From Bradyrhizobiaceae bacterium PARB1 (lineage in GTDB: Bacteria; Pseudomonadota; Alphaproteobacteria; Rhizobiales; Xanthobacteraceae), in the NCBI GenBank assembly GCA_002256345.1, contig NKIY01000014.1:62001-126000 (forward strand): 64,000 nt of DNA, in the 5' to 3' direction. Each line of letters starts with the position of its first letter. The first letter of the stretch is position 1. This document shows positions 8,464-17,433 of this stretch, piece by piece. The translations under genes were made by a program, and so were the position numbers. The notes beneath the pieces are model-generated. The model was given only the letters and a program-made list of their open reading frames with translations. It made no database searches and had not been told where the DNA came from.

Positions 8464-8997
8464 TCATGACCCGGGAAGCATTCGCTGCATGATCCGGTCG
8501 CGCAAGACGAAGACATGTATGAGGGCTGCAATAACGTGAATGCCGATGGCGATGAGCAGTCCCCATTCGGCTGTTTGATGCCAGCCACCGATCAGGCGGC
8601 CAGCGACGGATTCGGGAGCGGTCAGCATCGGCAGCGGCACAGCGAAAAAGAATGATATCTGCCAGCCCCTAAACGATGCAAAGAACCAGCCTGTCACGGT
8701 GGTTGTAAAGACCAATCCATAGAGAAGCCAATGAACGTTCTCTGACATGAGACGCTGCCAGCGCGGCAGCGTATCCGCCGGTGCGACAGGGTGGAACAGA
8801 CGCCATACAAAGCGCAAGACGATCAGCATCAGGATGATAAGCCCGATCGAGATGTGCAAAGTCATGGCTTTTCCGGGCGTCGCGCCCCGCCGAATGTCGG
8901 GCATCAGCCAACCGATCGGGAACTGGACCAGGAGGAGCGCCACGATCATCCAATGGAAGACCTTGGCGGTATTTCCGTAGCTGAGTTGTTTTGTCAT
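8464..8997 (-). CDS. Cytochrome b561 (CybB type)
   Basis: 177 residues, four membrane helices. Haem-ligand histidines are in place: KVFHWM near residue 15, TLHISIG near residue 48, GWHQTAEW near 138 and GIHVIAALIHV near 152. Proteins of this family move electrons between ubiquinol and periplasmic acceptors such as superoxide (CybB). The gene follows an EncFtn-like gene on the same strand after 41 bases, so the two may be cotranscribed. Confidence 0.92.
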   Translation of the reverse strand: MTKQLSYGNTAKVFHWMIVALLLVQFPIGWLMPDIRRGATPGKAMTLHISIGLIILMLIVLRFVWRLFHPVAPADTLPRWQRLMSENVHWLLYGLVFTTTVTGWFFASFRGWQISFFFAVPLPMLTAPESVAGRLIGGWHQTAEWGLLIAIGIHVIAALIHVFVLRDRIMQRMLPGS

Positions 8998-9038
8998 TCG
9001 GCAATCTAAGTCTCAATGAGAAGGAATGGATCGCAGTC

Positions 9039-9353
9039 TCAGTCTGCCTTCTTCTCGGCCTTCTCCGCCGCTTCGACGATATCCCCGTCGGTGAACAGAA
9101 TGCCCTTGAGAATCTCTCGCCACTCCTTCTTGCGTCGAAGTAGAAATTCCAGGTCCATGCCGAAATGCTTGAACTCCTCCTTTTGAGCATTTTCCATGAT
9201 CGCACGGGCTTCCTTGTCCTTCTCAAGTGAAATTCGCTGCTCATACCAGCCGATTGCCTCGGCTTCTTCGACCAGCCCGGTGATCATCCGCGCAAAGGTG
9301 CGTATCTCCGAGGAGAGTTCGGCAGCGGGCTCATGATATTGTTCGGTGGCCAT
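9039..9353 (-). CDS. EncFtn-like ferritin-fold protein
   Basis: 104 residues, largely helical, of the encapsulated-ferritin-like family. Conserved features are the first metal helix EEAEAIGWYEQR (about residues 29-40) and the second EEFKH (about 60-64), separated by one helix, followed by the domain end ILFTDGD. The family forms ferroxidase sites across a dimer interface. The C-terminus is a short charged helix and shows no encapsulin-targeting peptide, and no encapsulin gene is seen within this window. It is divergent from the MbfA gene, and the iron-control palindrome lies between them. Confidence 0.8.
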   Translation of the reverse strand: MATEQYHEPAAELSSEIRTFARMITGLVEEAEAIGWYEQRISLEKDKEARAIMENAQKEEFKHFGMDLEFLLRRKKEWREILKGILFTDGDIVEAAEKAEKKAD

Positions 9354-9492
9354 ACTCTGTTCCTATGATTGTTCGTTGGAGTCGATTTTTGGCCGCATCA
9401 GGGGTTGCATTGGTTTATGCAGATCCGCGAAGACGGCGTGCCGTAACGCTGAAAAGAGGGATTGATCGCAGCGGCGTACCCCCTATACACGA

Positions 9493-9509
9493 TTTAGAAT
9501 CATTCTAAA
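9493..9509. promoter_or_regulatory. Iron control element (ICE box, Irr target)
   Basis: TTTAGAATCATTCTAAA is a perfect 7-3-7 palindrome identical to the ICE consensus TTTAGAA-N3-TTCTAAA bound by Irr in rhizobia. It ends 19 bases before the GTG start of the mbfA-type gene and lies 140 bases from the start of the divergent EncFtn-like gene. A site overlapping the promoter of mbfA fits repression by Irr when iron is low. Confidence 0.88.
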
Positions 9510-9528
9510 TAGAAAAAATGGGTGCGTC

Positions 9529-10500
9529 GTGAAGAAATTTTCCGATCTGTCTGAGCGCGAAGTTTTGGCCGTCGCCATTTCCGGCGAAGAAGAGGACAGC
9601 CGCATTTATATGAGCTTCGCCGAAGATCTCAGCGAGCGCTATCCGGAGTCTGCCAAGCTGTTCGAGGTGATGGCAGAGGAGGAAAAAGGCCATCGTCATC
9701 TGCTGCTCGAAATGTACGAAAAGAGCTTTGGGCCGAATCTGCCCCCTATTCGGCGCACCGACGTGAAAGGCTTCCTGAGACGCCGTCCGGTTTGGTTGAC
9801 GAAGAACTTGTCGCTCGACGTCGTCCGCAAGGAGGCGGAGATCATGGAGTTCGAAGCGCAGCGCTTCTATTCCAAGGCAGCGGAGCAGGCTACCAACGTG
9901 GGAGTCCGAAAGCTCTTGGGGGACCTGGCGGAAATCGAGAAAAGCCACGTAAGCCTGGCGGCAAAGCTTACCGACAAGATTCTCACGCCGAATGTCCGCG
10001 AGGAGGAGGACAGGACACGCAAACGCATGTTCGTCCTTCAATATGTGCAGCCCGGCCTCGCCGGTCTGATGGATGGTTCGGTCTCGACTTTGGCGCCGCT
10101 TTTCGCTGCAGCCTTCGCCACCCATCACAACTGGCAGACGTTCCTGGTAGGTTTGGCGGCATCAATCGGAGCCGGTATCAGCATGGGCTTTGCGGAAGCG
10201 CTGTCGGACGACGGCTCATTGACCGGGCGCGGCTCGCCATGGTTGCGCGGGGGGATCTGCGGGCTAATGACGACGCTGGGAGGACTGGGTCACACGATCC
10301 CCTATCTCGTTCCCGACTCCTGGCAGAACGCGTTTTGGATCGCAACCGCCATCGCCGGTGTCGTCGTATTCTTCGAGCTTTGGGCGATCGCATACATCCG
10401 GGCCCGATACATGGACACGCCGTTCCTCCAAGCCGTTTTCCAGATTGTGCTCGGAGGCGCGATTGTGCTTGCGGTCGGCATTCTTATCGGAGCCGCCTAG
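9529..10500 (+). CDS. mbfA: MbfA, erythrin-VIT1 membrane-bound iron exporter
   Basis: 323 residues with a GTG start; an ATG a few codons upstream in another frame stops at once. The N-terminal half (about 1-150) is a rubrerythrin-like diiron domain with EEEDS, EEKGH near residue 68, FEAQRFY and EIEKSH near residue 141. The C-terminal half is a VIT1/CCC1 domain with about five helices, beginning [14 protein letters not shown] near residue 182. The same domain order defines MbfA of Bradyrhizobium and Agrobacterium, which exports iron and protects against iron and peroxide stress. The ICE box just upstream supports control by Irr. Confidence 0.92.
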   Translation: MKKFSDLSEREVLAVAISGEEEDSRIYMSFAEDLSERYPESAKLFEVMAEEEKGHRHLLLEMYEKSFGPNLPPIRRTDVKGFLRRRPVWLTKNLSLDVVRKEAEIMEFEAQRFYSKAAEQATNVGVRKLLGDLAEIEKSHVSLAAKLTDKILTPNVREEEDRTRKRMFVLQYVQPGLAGLMDGSVSTLAPLFAAAFATHHNWQTFLVGLAASIGAGISMGFAEALSDDGSLTGRGSPWLRGGICGLMTTLGGLGHTIPYLVPDSWQNAFWIATAIAGVVVFFELWAIAYIRARYMDTPFLQAVFQIVLGGAIVLAVGILIGAA

Positions 10501-10520
10501 TGTCGGCGTGAAGTGAGCAT

Positions 10521-10623
10521 ACCCGCCACCCTCGTCAGCACGGGTGAAGACGCTCGGGCGATAGCCGCCGCGGCATTTAAGCGGCGATCAAGGACGGAAA
10601 TCGTCCAAAGCCTGGTGGCGGGT
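10521..10623 (+). ncRNA. Possible structured RNA (four-way junction), alternatively a 39-residue frame
   Basis: A 10-base perfect complement, ACCCGCCACC at 10521-10530 with GGTGGCGGGT at 10614-10623, closes three smaller hairpins: CGTC/GACG (10533-10552), GCCGC/GCGGC (10564-10585) and GGACG/CGTCC (10592-10606). This would fold as a four-way junction between mbfA and the decayed regulator. The same bases also encode, from the GTG at 10513, a frame ending at TGA near 10632 with a protein-like alanine-rich end. I do not recognise a known RNA class. Either reading is uncertain. Confidence 0.25.
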
Positions 10624-10740
10624 GCCGTGTGACACAGGGTTTGTTCGCGAGATTGGTCGCGGACGCATCTCCAGCTTGATTGACAGCAATCAGATGCCTC
10701 TAATCGCTATCGACGGTTTGTCGTTTGACGGAAGCAGCAT

Positions 10741-11394
10741 ATGCGAATTCTGCTAATTGAGGACGACCCGATGATCGGCAAAAGCCTGGTCCGTGCGTTG
10801 CGCGATCAAGGCATGTCCGTTGATTGGACAACGAGCGACATTGAGGGCGAAGAAGCATTGGCCGTCGGAGGCCACGCGCTGGTGCTGCTGGATCTGGGGC
10901 TGCCTGGCAAATCAGGACTGGATGTTCTCAGGACCGCGCGAGCGGCCGGAAACAAAATTCCTGTCGTCGTGCTGACGGCTCGCGACGACCTGGACAACAG
11001 GATCGCTGGTCTGGACCTGGGAGCCGACGACTATATCACCAAACCATTTGAAGTACGCGAACTCGTCGCACGAATGCGCGCCGTCATGCGAAGGCAAAGC
11101 GGTTCCGCCAGATCGGTGCTCGAAGCAGGTGGGATTACATTAGATATGGAGACTCATGAAGTGGCCTTCCGAGGCAACCACGTCCTGCTTCCCGCTCGCG
11201 AATTCGCGCTGATGCGAGCTCTGATGGACAGACCCGGCGCTATCCTGTCTCGCGAACAGATCGAGAAGCGGCTCTACGGCTGGGGCGAGGAAGCGGAAAG
11301 CAATGCGGTCGATGTCTTGATCCACTCGGTCCGCAAAAAATTTGACAAAGACATCATCCAGAATGTCCGGGGGGATGATCATCAAGACCTCGCC
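10741..11394 (+). pseudogene. OmpR-type response regulator, C-terminus lost by frameshift into the kinase gene
   Basis: Receiver domain with the acidic pair EDD at residues 7-9, phosphorylatable Asp51 in LLDLGLPG and Lys101 in TKPFE, followed by an OmpR-type winged helix. It is very similar to the intact regulator at 32923-33582. At about 11372 the sequence reads NVRG and then leaves frame: the expected ending (GMIIKTSP then stop, overlapping the kinase ATG as ATGA) is present one frame away. The shift removes the last wing residues and the stop, so the frame runs on into the kinase gene to 11832. The receiver itself looks intact. Confidence 0.75.
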
Positions 11395-12705
11395 ATGAAC
11401 TCCTTACGAAACACTGCGCTTGTGTGGATGACCTCGCTCCTGACAGTCGTGGGGATATTAGCAGTCGTGATTTCGTATCAACTGGCGCGAAACGAGGCCG
11501 CAGGCTTCCTCGACAGCCAGCTACGTCAGATCGCACTCAACGCCGGCCAGGGATTGGTCGCCGACGCGGCACCCCCGGCAGTCTACGATCCGGAGGACGA
11601 CTTCGCTATTCAGATATGGGACGCTCCGGCAAAGAAGATCAGAAATTCTTCCGGCGGAATAGAGGTGCCTCTTCAGGCAAGTCCGGGCTTTGCGACAATT
11701 TCGGCAAGCGGCGAAGAGTGGCGAGTCTACATTGGGCGATGCCCGACGTACCGTGCAGGTCGCACAGCGCATGGTCGTTCGACAGGAGCTCGCCGAGAGC
11801 GCTGCGATCGCCCGCGGCCGCGCCGATCCTGACCGTTATTCCGTTGACCTGGCTCGTTATTGGCTAGTCGCTTGGCGGCGTAATGGGAAGTTGGCGCAGC
11901 TTGCGCAGGCGATCGCCGATCGCGGCGGCGATAGCAAGGAACCTCTCTCCGTCGAGGGAGTGCCGAGGGAGGTGAGGCCCCTGGTTGACGCGATGAATAT
12001 TTTGATTGGGCGTTTGCAAATCGCGCTCGATCAACAGCGGCGCTTCGTTTCCGATGCCGCCCATGAATTGCGGACGCCCCTGACGGCACTACAGCTTCAG
12101 ATCGAGAACTTGTGGAACGATGCCCCCGTTGGCAAAACCGGGCAGGCAGCTTTGGAATTGGGCAACGGGATCCGCCGCGCCTCGGTCCTGCTGGAACAAC
12201 TTCTCCGGATGGCGAGGTTCGAAGCACCTGTCGGGCTGGAGCATTGGGCACGGATCAGCTTGTCGGGCCTCATAACCGAATGCGTGGCCGACCAGATGGC
12301 GATCGCGACCGGCAAGGAGATCGATCTAGGCATCGTTGCGCGGGATCCCGTTGAAATCTCGGGCGCGCCGAGCGACTGAAGATTCTTTTTGGAAACCTTC
12401 TGAACAACGCAGTCCGCTACACTCCGCGCGGCGGGATGATCGACGTCTCGGTGCGATTTGCGCATGGCAACGCCGTTGTGGAGTTTGTGGATTCCGACTA
12501 CGGGGTGGCGGAGAGCGATTTGCCTCGCCTTTTCGATCGATCTTTTCGGGCGGCTCCGGCTGAAATCGATGGCAGCGGATTGGAGCTTGCGATCGTGCAC
12601 GCGATCGCCAGGCGTCACGGATGGGTCGTGACGGTCGAAAACCGGACCGATCGATCGGGCATGATCGCGCGGGTCACCGGGCCAGGCTTCCTCATTCCCT
12701 CCTAA
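11395..12705 (+). pseudogene. Sensor histidine kinase, multiply frameshifted
   Basis: Parts of a HAMP-type kinase are spread over three frames: the N-terminal helix from MNSLRNTALVW at 11395 and the sensor region to about 11735; the second helix ILTVIPLTWLVIG near 11830-11867; the phosphoacceptor region FVSDAAHELRTPLTALQL near 12050; and, after another shift near 12378, the ATPase region NNAVRYTPRGG onwards to 12705. The G-box reads GSGLELAI where an intact kinase has GTGLGLAI. At least four frame changes are needed. The intact homologue is at 31613-32926. Confidence 0.8.
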
Positions 12706-12772
12706 GTCTTCGCGACTACTTTGGGCCAGTAAGTCCATCCTTGCTGATGGATCGCTATTGGAATTCTCCGTG

Positions 12773-13429
12773 ATGTTCGAAGCGTTGACCGATCGCCTTT
12801 TCGACGCAATCGCGGCAGCGTCAACGCTTGCAGGAGGGAGCCTCACCTTCGCAATGTTGTGGGCTCAATCTGCTGTGTATCTCGGTCCGTGCCCTGCTCG
12901 TCCTCCTCTGGATTTTGGGGCGCACGCCGAGCGGCGGGCTGCCGTCGATGCCGGCTTTTCGTCGCTTCTGGCGTTGACGACGGCGGTCATCGTCTCGTCC
13001 GTATGGATGCATCCTCGTCCCTTCACGGTTCTGCCAATCCGCAACTATCTCAATCACACTCCGGACAGTTCCTTTCCAAGCGATCACGGCACCCTGTTAT
13101 TCGCACTGGGCTTCGCACTCTTGATATCCACATCCAGGCCAGGTCGTCAGTTTGGATCTCTGGCTGTGGTTCTGGGCGTCTCGGTGGGCTGGGCTCGAAT
13201 CTTTCTCGGCGCTCACTATCCATTGGATATTGTTGGCGCTGCCGTGGTAGCCGCGATAGCCGTATTGGTCGTTGCATCGCCCGGGGGGCCGCACAATTGG
13301 CGCACGCCTGACCGTTTGGGGGGGAGCATCTTTTTGGCTGGTCGATCGCTAAGAATCTACGGCAACGCTTTTAAAAATCGACGTCCCGTCTTCGATCTGA
13401 AACTGTTTGGCATGTCAAATGAACGATAA
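12773..13429 (+). CDS. PAP2-family membrane phosphatase, probably frame-damaged
   Basis: PAP2 phosphatase motifs are present in order: MHPRPF, PSDH (family PSGH) and ARIFLGAHYPLD. Such proteins dephosphorylate undecaprenyl diphosphate or other lipid phosphates at the membrane. Between about 12881 and 12916 the reading frame gives GPCPARPPLDF, whereas the next frame gives the hydrophobic VRALLVLLWILG expected there from the homologue at 27145-27759. Two compensating indels therefore seem to have replaced a membrane helix. The ATG at 12773 was preferred; 12758 is possible. The end overlaps the PilZ gene. Confidence 0.65.
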   Translation: MFEALTDRLFDAIAAASTLAGGSLTFAMLWAQSAVYLGPCPARPPLDFGAHAERRAAVDAGFSSLLALTTAVIVSSVWMHPRPFTVLPIRNYLNHTPDSSFPSDHGTLLFALGFALLISTSRPGRQFGSLAVVLGVSVGWARIFLGAHYPLDIVGAAVVAAIAVLVVASPGGPHNWRTPDRLGGSIFLAGRSLRIYGNAFKNRRPVFDLKLFGMSNER

Positions 13430-13673
13430 GCGGACTGCATCGCGACATCGCGTTTTCAAAGCGGGGAAAATAGCATTTGATGGTGGTGTGATCGATTGCA
13501 CCGTTCGCAACCTTTCAAAAACCGGCGCGGCGTTGGAAGTCGAGAGCCCCGTCGGCATTCCTCACAAATTCACCGTGGTGATCGAATCGGATCGCATCCG
13601 GCGGGGTTGCCATGTCGTTTGGCGGAAGGAGCGGCGCATTGGCGTCATGTTCCACAACGACCCGGAAAACTGA
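13419..13673 (+). CDS. PilZ domain protein
   Basis: 84 residues comprising one PilZ domain. The N-terminal arginine cluster (RTASRHR), DCTVRNLSKTGAALEV and the closing WRKERRIGVMF are the family landmarks; the RxxxR and (D/N)xSxxG elements are those that bind cyclic di-GMP. The start overlaps the PAP2 gene by 11 bases. A related PilZ gene interrupted by a stop lies at 29097-29345, next to the second copy of this gene neighbourhood. Confidence 0.85.
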   Translation: MNDKRTASRHRVFKAGKIAFDGGVIDCTVRNLSKTGAALEVESPVGIPHKFTVVIESDRIRRGCHVVWRKERRIGVMFHNDPEN

Positions 13674-13795
13674 AATATGGTTCGCGCGGAAGCCCTTGCC
13701 GTGTGGAACAAAGTTGAATTTCAAGCAATGTCTAAATGCCTTTTCGATGAGTCCCTCATTTTCTCCTAACAATTGATGGCTACAGATCCCTGACG

Positions 13796-14131
13796 GTGGC
13801 GACTTACGGCATCCAGGAAATCCACACGTCACAGCTTGCGAACAATCTATCCCGCGCGACCTTGATCGGACTTACTCTTCTGACCGCGACCGCTTCGTCC
13901 GCCATGGGCGGCAGCAGCTTCGCAAAGGAAGCTGCGATCACCCTCGATCAGGCCCGCGCCGCCGCGACGAAGGCGCAGCCGGGCACAATTCTCGATCAGG
14001 AGCTCGAGCACCGCAAGGGCGGCTCCGGCTTGCGTTACTCCTTCGACATCAAGGTCGGGGCGATCACCCACGAAGTTGGCATCGACGCCAAAACCGGAAC
14101 CGTTCTGCAGAACTCGGCTGAAAAGCGATGA
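13796..14131 (+). CDS. PepSY domain secreted protein
   Basis: 111 residues from a GTG start, with a hydrophobic export segment (LIGLTLLTATASSAMGGSSFA) and one PepSY domain: ITLDQARAAATKAQPG, then SGLRYSFDIKVG and GIDAKTGTVLQN. It is clearly homologous to the protein at 31162-31479. PepSY domains in the periplasm often modulate proteases or sensor kinases. It belongs to a gene neighbourhood that occurs twice in this window, each time with a two-component system and COG4705 proteins. Confidence 0.8.
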   Translation: MATYGIQEIHTSQLANNLSRATLIGLTLLTATASSAMGGSSFAKEAAITLDQARAAATKAQPGTILDQELEHRKGGSGLRYSFDIKVGAITHEVGIDAKTGTVLQNSAEKR

Positions 14132-14163
14132 TGTGACGCGGTCGACCATTCGGAGACAGGATC

Positions 14164-14757
14164 ATGACCCGTGCAAGCCCCTCACGGCCCCATTCCCTCG
14201 CTATAGCCGGCATTCTCGCCGCGAGCCTGGGCCTGGGACCACATATTATGACAACTGCGATGGCGGAGGATACCGTGATCGCTCCGGAGAAGAATCCCCC
14301 GGGCGACATTCCAGACAGTCAGGTGTTCATCGAATATCGCTCGCCGCTCGGGTTCACCATCAAGGTACCGGAGGGTTGGGCGCGTCGTGAGACAAAAAGC
14401 GGCGTCACGTTCAGCGACAAGTACAACACGGTGCGGACGACAATTGAAGAACACGTTGAACCGCTCACGATTGCCGTTGTGAAAAACGAATTGACGGCTC
14501 AACTCGAGATGTCCGGTAAGGCGGTACGAATCTCGGGGGTCACATTAACGAGTGTTCCTTCGGGGCCGGCCATCGTCATCTCATACGCTTCGAATTCGGA
14601 TGCAAATCCGGTGACCAACAAGGCGATCCGCCTGGAGAACGAACGTTACTTCTTCTGGAAGGGCGGTAAGCTTACCACCTTGACTCTGTCGGCGCCATAC
14701 GGCGCGGACGACGCCGATCAGTGGCTCCTGATGGCGAAGAGCTTTAGGTGGCTCTGA
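14164..14757 (+). CDS. Secreted protein of unknown function
   Basis: 197 residues with a signal peptide (basic start, hydrophobic LAIAGILAASLGLG, cleavage probably after AMA-E). The mature part begins with an acidic, proline-rich linker and then shows alternating strands: GFTIKVPEGWARR, VTFSDKYNTVRTTIEE and a closing LLMAKSFRWL. This pattern resembles small PsbP/DUF1795-like folds, but I cannot assign it to them. It is the middle gene of a PepSY, unknown and COG4705 run with the same orientation and short gaps. Confidence 0.75.
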   Translation: MTRASPSRPHSLAIAGILAASLGLGPHIMTTAMAEDTVIAPEKNPPGDIPDSQVFIEYRSPLGFTIKVPEGWARRETKSGVTFSDKYNTVRTTIEEHVEPLTIAVVKNELTAQLEMSGKAVRISGVTLTSVPSGPAIVISYASNSDANPVTNKAIRLENERYFFWKGGKLTTLTLSAPYGADDADQWLLMAKSFRWL

Positions 14758-14899
14758 TGATAACGACCACGACGACGCAAAGCTGCGAATATCGTTGCAA
14801 CATCGTCTGCGTCGTTTGGCGACCGCAAGGCTTCGCGACGCTGGCCGTTCGCCGCGCGATGAGAGAGCTGCAAACTGAACAATCAATGGGGCGCATCCT

Positions 14900-15694
14900 A
14901 TGATCGCGATGGAAAATCAGCGTGTTTCGACCATGCTCAACAAGGTTCCGGAAATCACTATCTCGTTCTGGATCATCAAGGCCCTGGCCGTGACCGTCGG
15001 CGAGACGGCCGCCGATTTCCTGAACACAAATCTGGGTTTTGGACTCACGGTCACCTCGTGGATTATGAGTGCGTTTCTTGCCGTCGCACTGATCGTACAG
15101 TTCGCGCGCAAAAAATATGTCCCGTCGATCTACTGGATCTCCGTCGTGCTCATCAGCGTCGTCGGCACCTTGATTACAGACAATCTCGTCGACAACCTCG
15201 GCATCAGTCTCAAGGCGACCACGCTCTTTTTCGGCATGGCGCTGCTCGTCACATTCGCCGTGTGGTATGCGGTTGAGCGAACACTGTCGATCCATACAAT
15301 CTATACGACGCGCCGCGAAGCGTTCTACTGGCTCGCTATTTTGCTCACCTTCGCTCTCGGCACGGCGGGCGGGGATCTCACAGCAGAAGGGCTGGGGCTG
15401 GGTTACGCACAGGCGGGACTCATATTCGGCGCGCTAATCGCGGTCGTCGCATTCGCCTACTATTTCCTGAAGATGGATGCGGTTCTGTCATTCTGGCTCG
15501 CCTATATTCTGACCCGCCCGTTGGGAGCTTCGTTCGGCGATCTGCTTTCGCAGCCGCTCGACAAGGGCGGACTGGGGCTCGGCACGACGCTCACCAGCGT
15601 GATCTTCTTCGTATGCATTTTCGGCCTCATTGTTTTTATGACTATCAGACATGGCAATCGCGGATCGTCCTATAAAGCATCCGGTAAAAGCTGA
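14900..15694 (+). CDS. COG4705 membrane protein with fourfold W-x9-G-x4-D repeat
   Basis: 264 residues with about eight hydrophobic segments. The pattern W-x9-G-x4-D occurs four times: W24-G34-D39, W79-G89-D94, W144-G154-D159 and W199-G209-D214, in the contexts GETAAD, GTLITD, GTAGGD and GASFGD. The spacing between repeats is 55, 65 and 55 residues. Acidic residues repeated in hydrophobic surroundings suggest a transporter or channel for a cation, but no function is known to me. An alternative start is the ATG at 14909. It follows a PepSY gene and an unknown secreted protein. Confidence 0.8.
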   Translation: MIAMENQRVSTMLNKVPEITISFWIIKALAVTVGETAADFLNTNLGFGLTVTSWIMSAFLAVALIVQFARKKYVPSIYWISVVLISVVGTLITDNLVDNLGISLKATTLFFGMALLVTFAVWYAVERTLSIHTIYTTRREAFYWLAILLTFALGTAGGDLTAEGLGLGYAQAGLIFGALIAVVAFAYYFLKMDAVLSFWLAYILTRPLGASFGDLLSQPLDKGGLGLGTTLTSVIFFVCIFGLIVFMTIRHGNRGSSYKASGKS

Positions 15695-16014
15695 AGTTTG
15701 CATTCAGATCCGGCGACCTTCAAACGAGCACAAGTTCGTTTGGAGGTCGCCGGATTCGTGCAGGGCCTGGTGTTCGTGTCCTCCGGCGATAGCCATTGGC
15801 TTGAGTATGGGTCGGATTCCGCGATCCATCCGCGATCAGAGACAGACGGGAGTCTGCGAGCAGCCGAACCCCTTATTCGCCACTAAGTCCCGACGATTAT
15901 GTTTTCGAACGGGCACCTCGCACGAGAAACCGACATGTCTCAAAAACAATGTGAATCCGGATCGCGCCAATGGTGCATCCAAAAGGTCAGAACGACCGCC
16001 GGAGGAGGGCTTTG
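15695..16014. other. Intergenic stretch without recognisable gene
   Basis: Short frames exist on both strands but none has a ribosome site, family motif or protein-like composition. It precedes the ABC ATPase gene, whose GGAGG ribosome site lies at its right end. Nothing further is recognised. Confidence 0.5.
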
Positions 16015-16680
16015 ATGGCGGCTATTCAGGCCTTCGACCTCTATCGCTTCTTTCACACGCGCGACTCCGAAACGTTGGCTTTGCGCGGCGTAAACTTGCG
16101 GATCGAGGCAGGAGAGATGATTGCCATGGTCGGGCCCTCCGGGAGCGGAAAGTCGACGTTGCTGTCCTGTCTCGCGGGGCTCGACGAGCCAGACGGCGGA
16201 TACGTCGAGCTCTCCGGCGAGCGCCTCACAACACTCCGGCCCGAAGCCGTGCGGGCGAGCCGCCGAGCGGAGGGCATCGGCATTCTGATGCAGCCCGGAA
16301 ACTTGTTTCCGACTTTGTCCATTGCCGACAACGTCAGGCTGCCGATGGCCATGATCGGCAAACCGAACGCGGCAAGGATTGGAGCGCTCTTGCATGACGT
16401 CGACCTCACAGACCGCCAGCATGCCCGTCCAGGCCATTTGTCAGGTGGCGAAGCGGCGCGAGCCGGATTGGCCGTCGCTCTGGCCACCTCCCCGCGCGTT
16501 CTTTTTGCCGATGAGCCCACAGGGCAAGTCGACGCCGCGGCAGAGGAGCGCGTGCTGGATCTTCTTGGCAGACAACGCGCGGCCGGGACTGCAATTTTGA
16601 TTGCGACACATAGCCAGGCGCTCGCCGGACGGGCGGACCGGGTCATTCGCCTCGAAGACGGACGTATTGTCGATGTCTAA
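16015..16680 (+). CDS. ABC transporter ATPase, LolD/MacB type
   Basis: 221 residues from the ATG behind a GGAGGAGGG ribosome site. Walker A GPSGSGKST near residue 40, Q-loop MQPGN near 90, signature LSGGEAARAGLAVAL near 142, Walker B VLFADEP near 164 and the switch His ATHSQ near 199 are all intact. The family powers FtsX-like permeases acting in lipoprotein release or export. The partner genes immediately downstream are badly deleted, so this ATPase probably has no functional permease here. Confidence 0.88.
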   Translation: MAAIQAFDLYRFFHTRDSETLALRGVNLRIEAGEMIAMVGPSGSGKSTLLSCLAGLDEPDGGYVELSGERLTTLRPEAVRASRRAEGIGILMQPGNLFPTLSIADNVRLPMAMIGKPNAARIGALLHDVDLTDRQHARPGHLSGGEAARAGLAVALATSPRVLFADEPTGQVDAAAEERVLDLLGRQRAAGTAILIATHSQALAGRADRVIRLEDGRIVDV

Positions 16681-17433
16681 ATCATTCATCCAAGCGATCG
16701 ACGTCGCCAGGCAGTTTCGGCAGGCCAACAGAACTGTCGAAGCCCTGCTTCCTGCCTCATTCGTCGTCCGGTCTGGCGACCGGATTGCCCTCGTCGGTCC
16801 CTCCGGCAGCGGGAAGTCAACGCTGCTGCACCTGATGGCGGGACTCGACACAACGACTGGCGGAAAGCTGGCCTGGCCTGAACTCGGTACGCGCAGCGGG
16901 CTGCGCCCGAGACGGATCGGAATGGTGTTTCAAACGCCGGGCCTTATCGCGCACGACGCTTTGCCGCCCGATCCGGGCGCCGCCTTCATTCAGGCGCAGC
17001 AAACCGCCAATAATTTCGAGGCGCGCGTCGCCAACAATCTCGTCGCTCGATTGGATGGCGCGCGCAGTGACGCCCTCTACGCCAAGGTGCTGTTCCTGTT
17101 TCTTGGTCTTCCGGGGGTCACGCTCGCAATCCTTTTGACTCTGGCGGTGGCGATGTCGGGGACGGAGCTGCGGCAGCGCGAGCAGGCGCTTTTGCGAACC
17201 CGGGCGCATCGCTGGCGCAGATATTGCGGTTGGCAGGCGCCGAAGCGCTGACCATCGGAACCGTCGGAGTGGTCCTCGGCATCGCTCTCGCCGGTCTCGT
17301 GGCCTGGACCTCATGGCGGGTGACGGACGCGCGCCTTATCGCGCCCTACTTCGCTCTGGCGGCCGCAGTCGGTTTCGCGCTCGCCATCGCGGCGTTGTCA
17401 GCACGCTCACCACATAGGCCAGCGCAAACATAG
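16673..17433 (+). pseudogene. Second ABC ATPase fused by deletion to an FtsX-like permease remnant
   Basis: Starts with an ATG overlapping the preceding gene. Residues 1-90 are an ATPase N-terminus with Walker A GPSGSGKSTLLHL and the Q-loop VFQTPGL. Directly after, the sequence changes to a permease interior (FEARVANNLVARLDGARSDALYAKVLF in two pieces, then LFLFLGLPGVTLAILLTL), so the ATPase signature, Walker B and most of the permease N-terminus have been deleted in frame. Near 17205 a frameshift moves the final helices (LRLAGAEALTIGTVG onwards) to another frame ending at 17433. Confidence 0.75.
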
